The notes beneath the pieces were generated by a model that worked only from the letters and a program-made list of their open reading frames with translations, did no database searches and was not told the DNA's origin. A program made the translations under genes and the position numbers. From Tanytarsus gracilentus (Eukaryota; Arthropoda; Insecta; Diptera; Chironomidae): a stretch of DNA of 64,000 nucleotides. This document shows, piece by piece, positions 61,749 through 64,000 of the stretch; positions within the stretch are counted from its first letter, which is position 1, and the number at the start of each line of letters is the position of its first letter. The stretch covers positions 6,262,001-6,326,000 of the forward strand of contig JAXRKN010000043.1 in the NCBI GenBank assembly GCA_038502055.1, in the 5' to 3' direction.

Positions 61749-64000
61749 ATTTTATAAAAATTATAATTTCTCGCTTTACTGTCGTTTAACTTGAAAAATG
61801 CAGGAAATTGAAAATTTTTAATTTAAAGTTATTTTTTTGCGTTCATCACGTAATGAAATAATTTTTTGTTGTCTGTTTACATAAAAAAGTTGAGAATTAA
61901 TTTAATTTAATTATTTATTAAACAATTTCCTGCTTTCTGAGCTTCACTAGTTATACGCAATGTGGTTATGAGTTTGAAGCATCCGAGCTCATTTCTCTCT
62001 GCACTTTTAATTGTTCAACTTTAGCGAGTTCAATTCACTTCTCATACGCACATCAAAATGTAATAACACATGTTTTTTAATTGCACTATAAACACTACCC
62101 GTAAGCACCATTTCTCGAAAAAAATCAAACAAACAAAAAAGTGTTTAATCGATGAGAAAAAAAATGTTGTGAAATTAATTGAACAAAGTGATGAGTGCAA
62201 AGAGCGGAAGAATAAATAAAAGTTTTTCCTTTCTCACATTGCAACGTGAAAATTTTTAAAAATTTCCTTTCCGTCCGCTCTCAATCACATCACAAAACGT
62301 TCTCACATCGCCGCAAGAGAAATTCATCATTTTCAGTGAGAAAGGAAAATTTTCCGTTCAAAATGAAGCGAGGAGCGTGAGGAGATAATGTGAGCGATTT
62401 TAAGGGTGATTTAATTGGGAAAATTTGAATTGAATAAAATTTCTTTTAAAATTTTAAAATATTTTAAGATGAAGATAAGTCATTTAAAAACTTTAATTTT
62501 TGCATATTTTAAAGTAAATTTTCCACAACTCCCTCACGCACCCCACTTTGTCGTCACTCTCCTCTCTCTCGCACGTTGACAAAAGTGACATCAGAGACGA
62601 GATTGATATTTAATGAGTGAACGAGGATGAGTTTAATCGTAATTTAAATGTTTTCAGTGAATTGGAAAATTGTGTGAGTATCAAAGTGAGTCTCAGCAAC
62701 AGCGAGAGAGAAAAGCTTCATTGTCGTCTCAATATATTTAAAATGACAGCACTTTTTTTTCGAGGGGAAGTTTAACAGCGAAAGGAGTGTAATTGAAAAA
62801 TGTATATTGAAGCACACAGCAACACTTCCGACTCTCGTTGTCATCGAAATTTTGTCGTTCATGCGCCTTTCAACAATGTTTAACTTTAGAGAATTTTATA
62901 ATAAATTTAAGTTAATCACATTATAAAAGGTTCGACATTGAAAATCTTTGGACTGCCTTAAATTTAATGAGTTAACAAGAAAATTTTCTGATTTTTAGAC
63001 AGTAAACTTAATGTCATTAAATAATTTGAAACTTTTACTCAGTCACGTTCTTTATTATTTTCCATCCTTTGACCACTCTATGCACCCACTCACATGCTCC
63101 TCAATTCATCACAAGGGTCATATTTATTTATGCCACATTGTTCACTCAAATGAATGAATTTCAACCATGAACCGAAATTTTGCATTCTGTGGCGAACCCG
63201 AAACTTCTGTTTCATATAATTAAAGGATTAAATTTTCAAACACTCTCACATCCACGCCAAATCCTGTCACATATAAATTAAATTTCTATCACTCATTCAT
63301 CTTCCTCTGCTGTTTTCGAGAGTTAATGAATGAGCACCAGAATGAAGCTCAAATTTACATAAAAACAATATGAATATGATGAGGAGAGATTTCATCAAAA
63401 ATAAAAATTATTAATACACAGCTTGATTAAAAAGGAACACACACAAAGTTTCATTATATGTGAGCCGCATGTACACACTCGACTGTGCCGATGAAGTTTT
63501 AATTTTAACGCGATGACAATAATGACATGATTTGGGATGTGTACGCATAAATTTAATATGAAAAAAAGGAGGAGATTGAATGATGTTTGGTTCATGTTTG
63601 TATTATTTTGGAGGCATTTCGAGTGAGAGTGATTTTAAAGCGGATGGAAAAAGAAGAAATTTTACAAAATCAAATTTAGATTTTGAAGGGAGCTACGTGA
63701 CATGCTGAAGGGTATTGGAAAGCTCTTTCGACCTTAAAAATATTCAACCTTAATATCTTATTAATATTTTTGTTGCTCACACTGACTTTAAATACAGCGA
63801 ACTTAATTAGCAATAAATAAATATAAAATCCTCACTTCGAACCTCATAAAATATCACATGAACAGAATGAGATTGAATCTTAATATCTTCCTTAATTAAC
63901 GAAAAAATATAAACAATCCCATTCGTCTATAATGAAGCCGATACTGGAAATGCTCGAATATAAATTAGCGCAGACATTCTCCATACAAATAAATTGTATT
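61749..64000. other. Region upstream of the first cv-c exon
   Basis: No supported exon. It contains the 5' leader and possibly a promoter of this cv-c isoform, or is an intron if a more distal exon exists outside the window. It is AT-rich with GA/CT-rich stretches; a minus-strand frame at 62644-62862 has no support. Confidence 0.5.

Overview
This window is nuclear DNA from an insect, most likely a nematoceran fly. The evidence is intron-containing genes with GT-AG junctions, very AT-rich intergenic DNA, two Rebers-Riddiford cuticle protein genes, and a Rho-GAP/START gene of the crossveinless-c/DLC type with an arthropod-like layout. No operon, CRISPR, phage or bacterial feature is present. 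The species cannot be fixed from sequence alone. All gene models were built by hand by matching splice sites and reading phase.

Left part (1-9550): mostly non-coding, with two tiny tandem genes on the + strand at 4021-5722, each predicted to encode a single-pass membrane protein. The intron of the second holds a GT-rich, diverged tandem repeat. Two orphan exon-like segments lie at 6164-6725. Middle-left (9551-26921): two large glutamine-rich cuticle proteins on the - strand flank a complete beta-glucuronidase gene on the + strand (17841-21789), whose initiator codon appears to sit in a 10-nt coding micro-exon 1.55 kb upstream. A gene-poor stretch of about 8.6 kb follows.

Middle-right (35527-44619): a compact housekeeping block. 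Importin-11 (-) and the tRNA wobble-uridine enzyme ALKBH8 (+) are head to head across about 260 bp. ALKBH8 is tail to tail with an 11-finger C2H2 zinc-finger gene (-).

Right part (46073-61748): crossveinless-c (SAM, RhoGAP, START) on the - strand in ten coding exons. Its 6.2-kb intron contains a 697-bp hAT element with 12-bp terminal inverted repeats, an 8-bp target duplication and a decayed transposase C-terminus. Its 4.0-kb first intron contains a complete single-exon gene on the opposite strand (58858-61104), which encodes a 748-residue unrecognised protein built from two kinds of internal repeat. This nested gene is the best candidate here for something undescribed.

Across the non-coding DNA an 11-bp motif identical to the tRNA B box (GGTTCGANTCC) occurs six times plus one degenerate copy, always in AT-rich sequence. 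It marks an unexplained dispersed repeat family.
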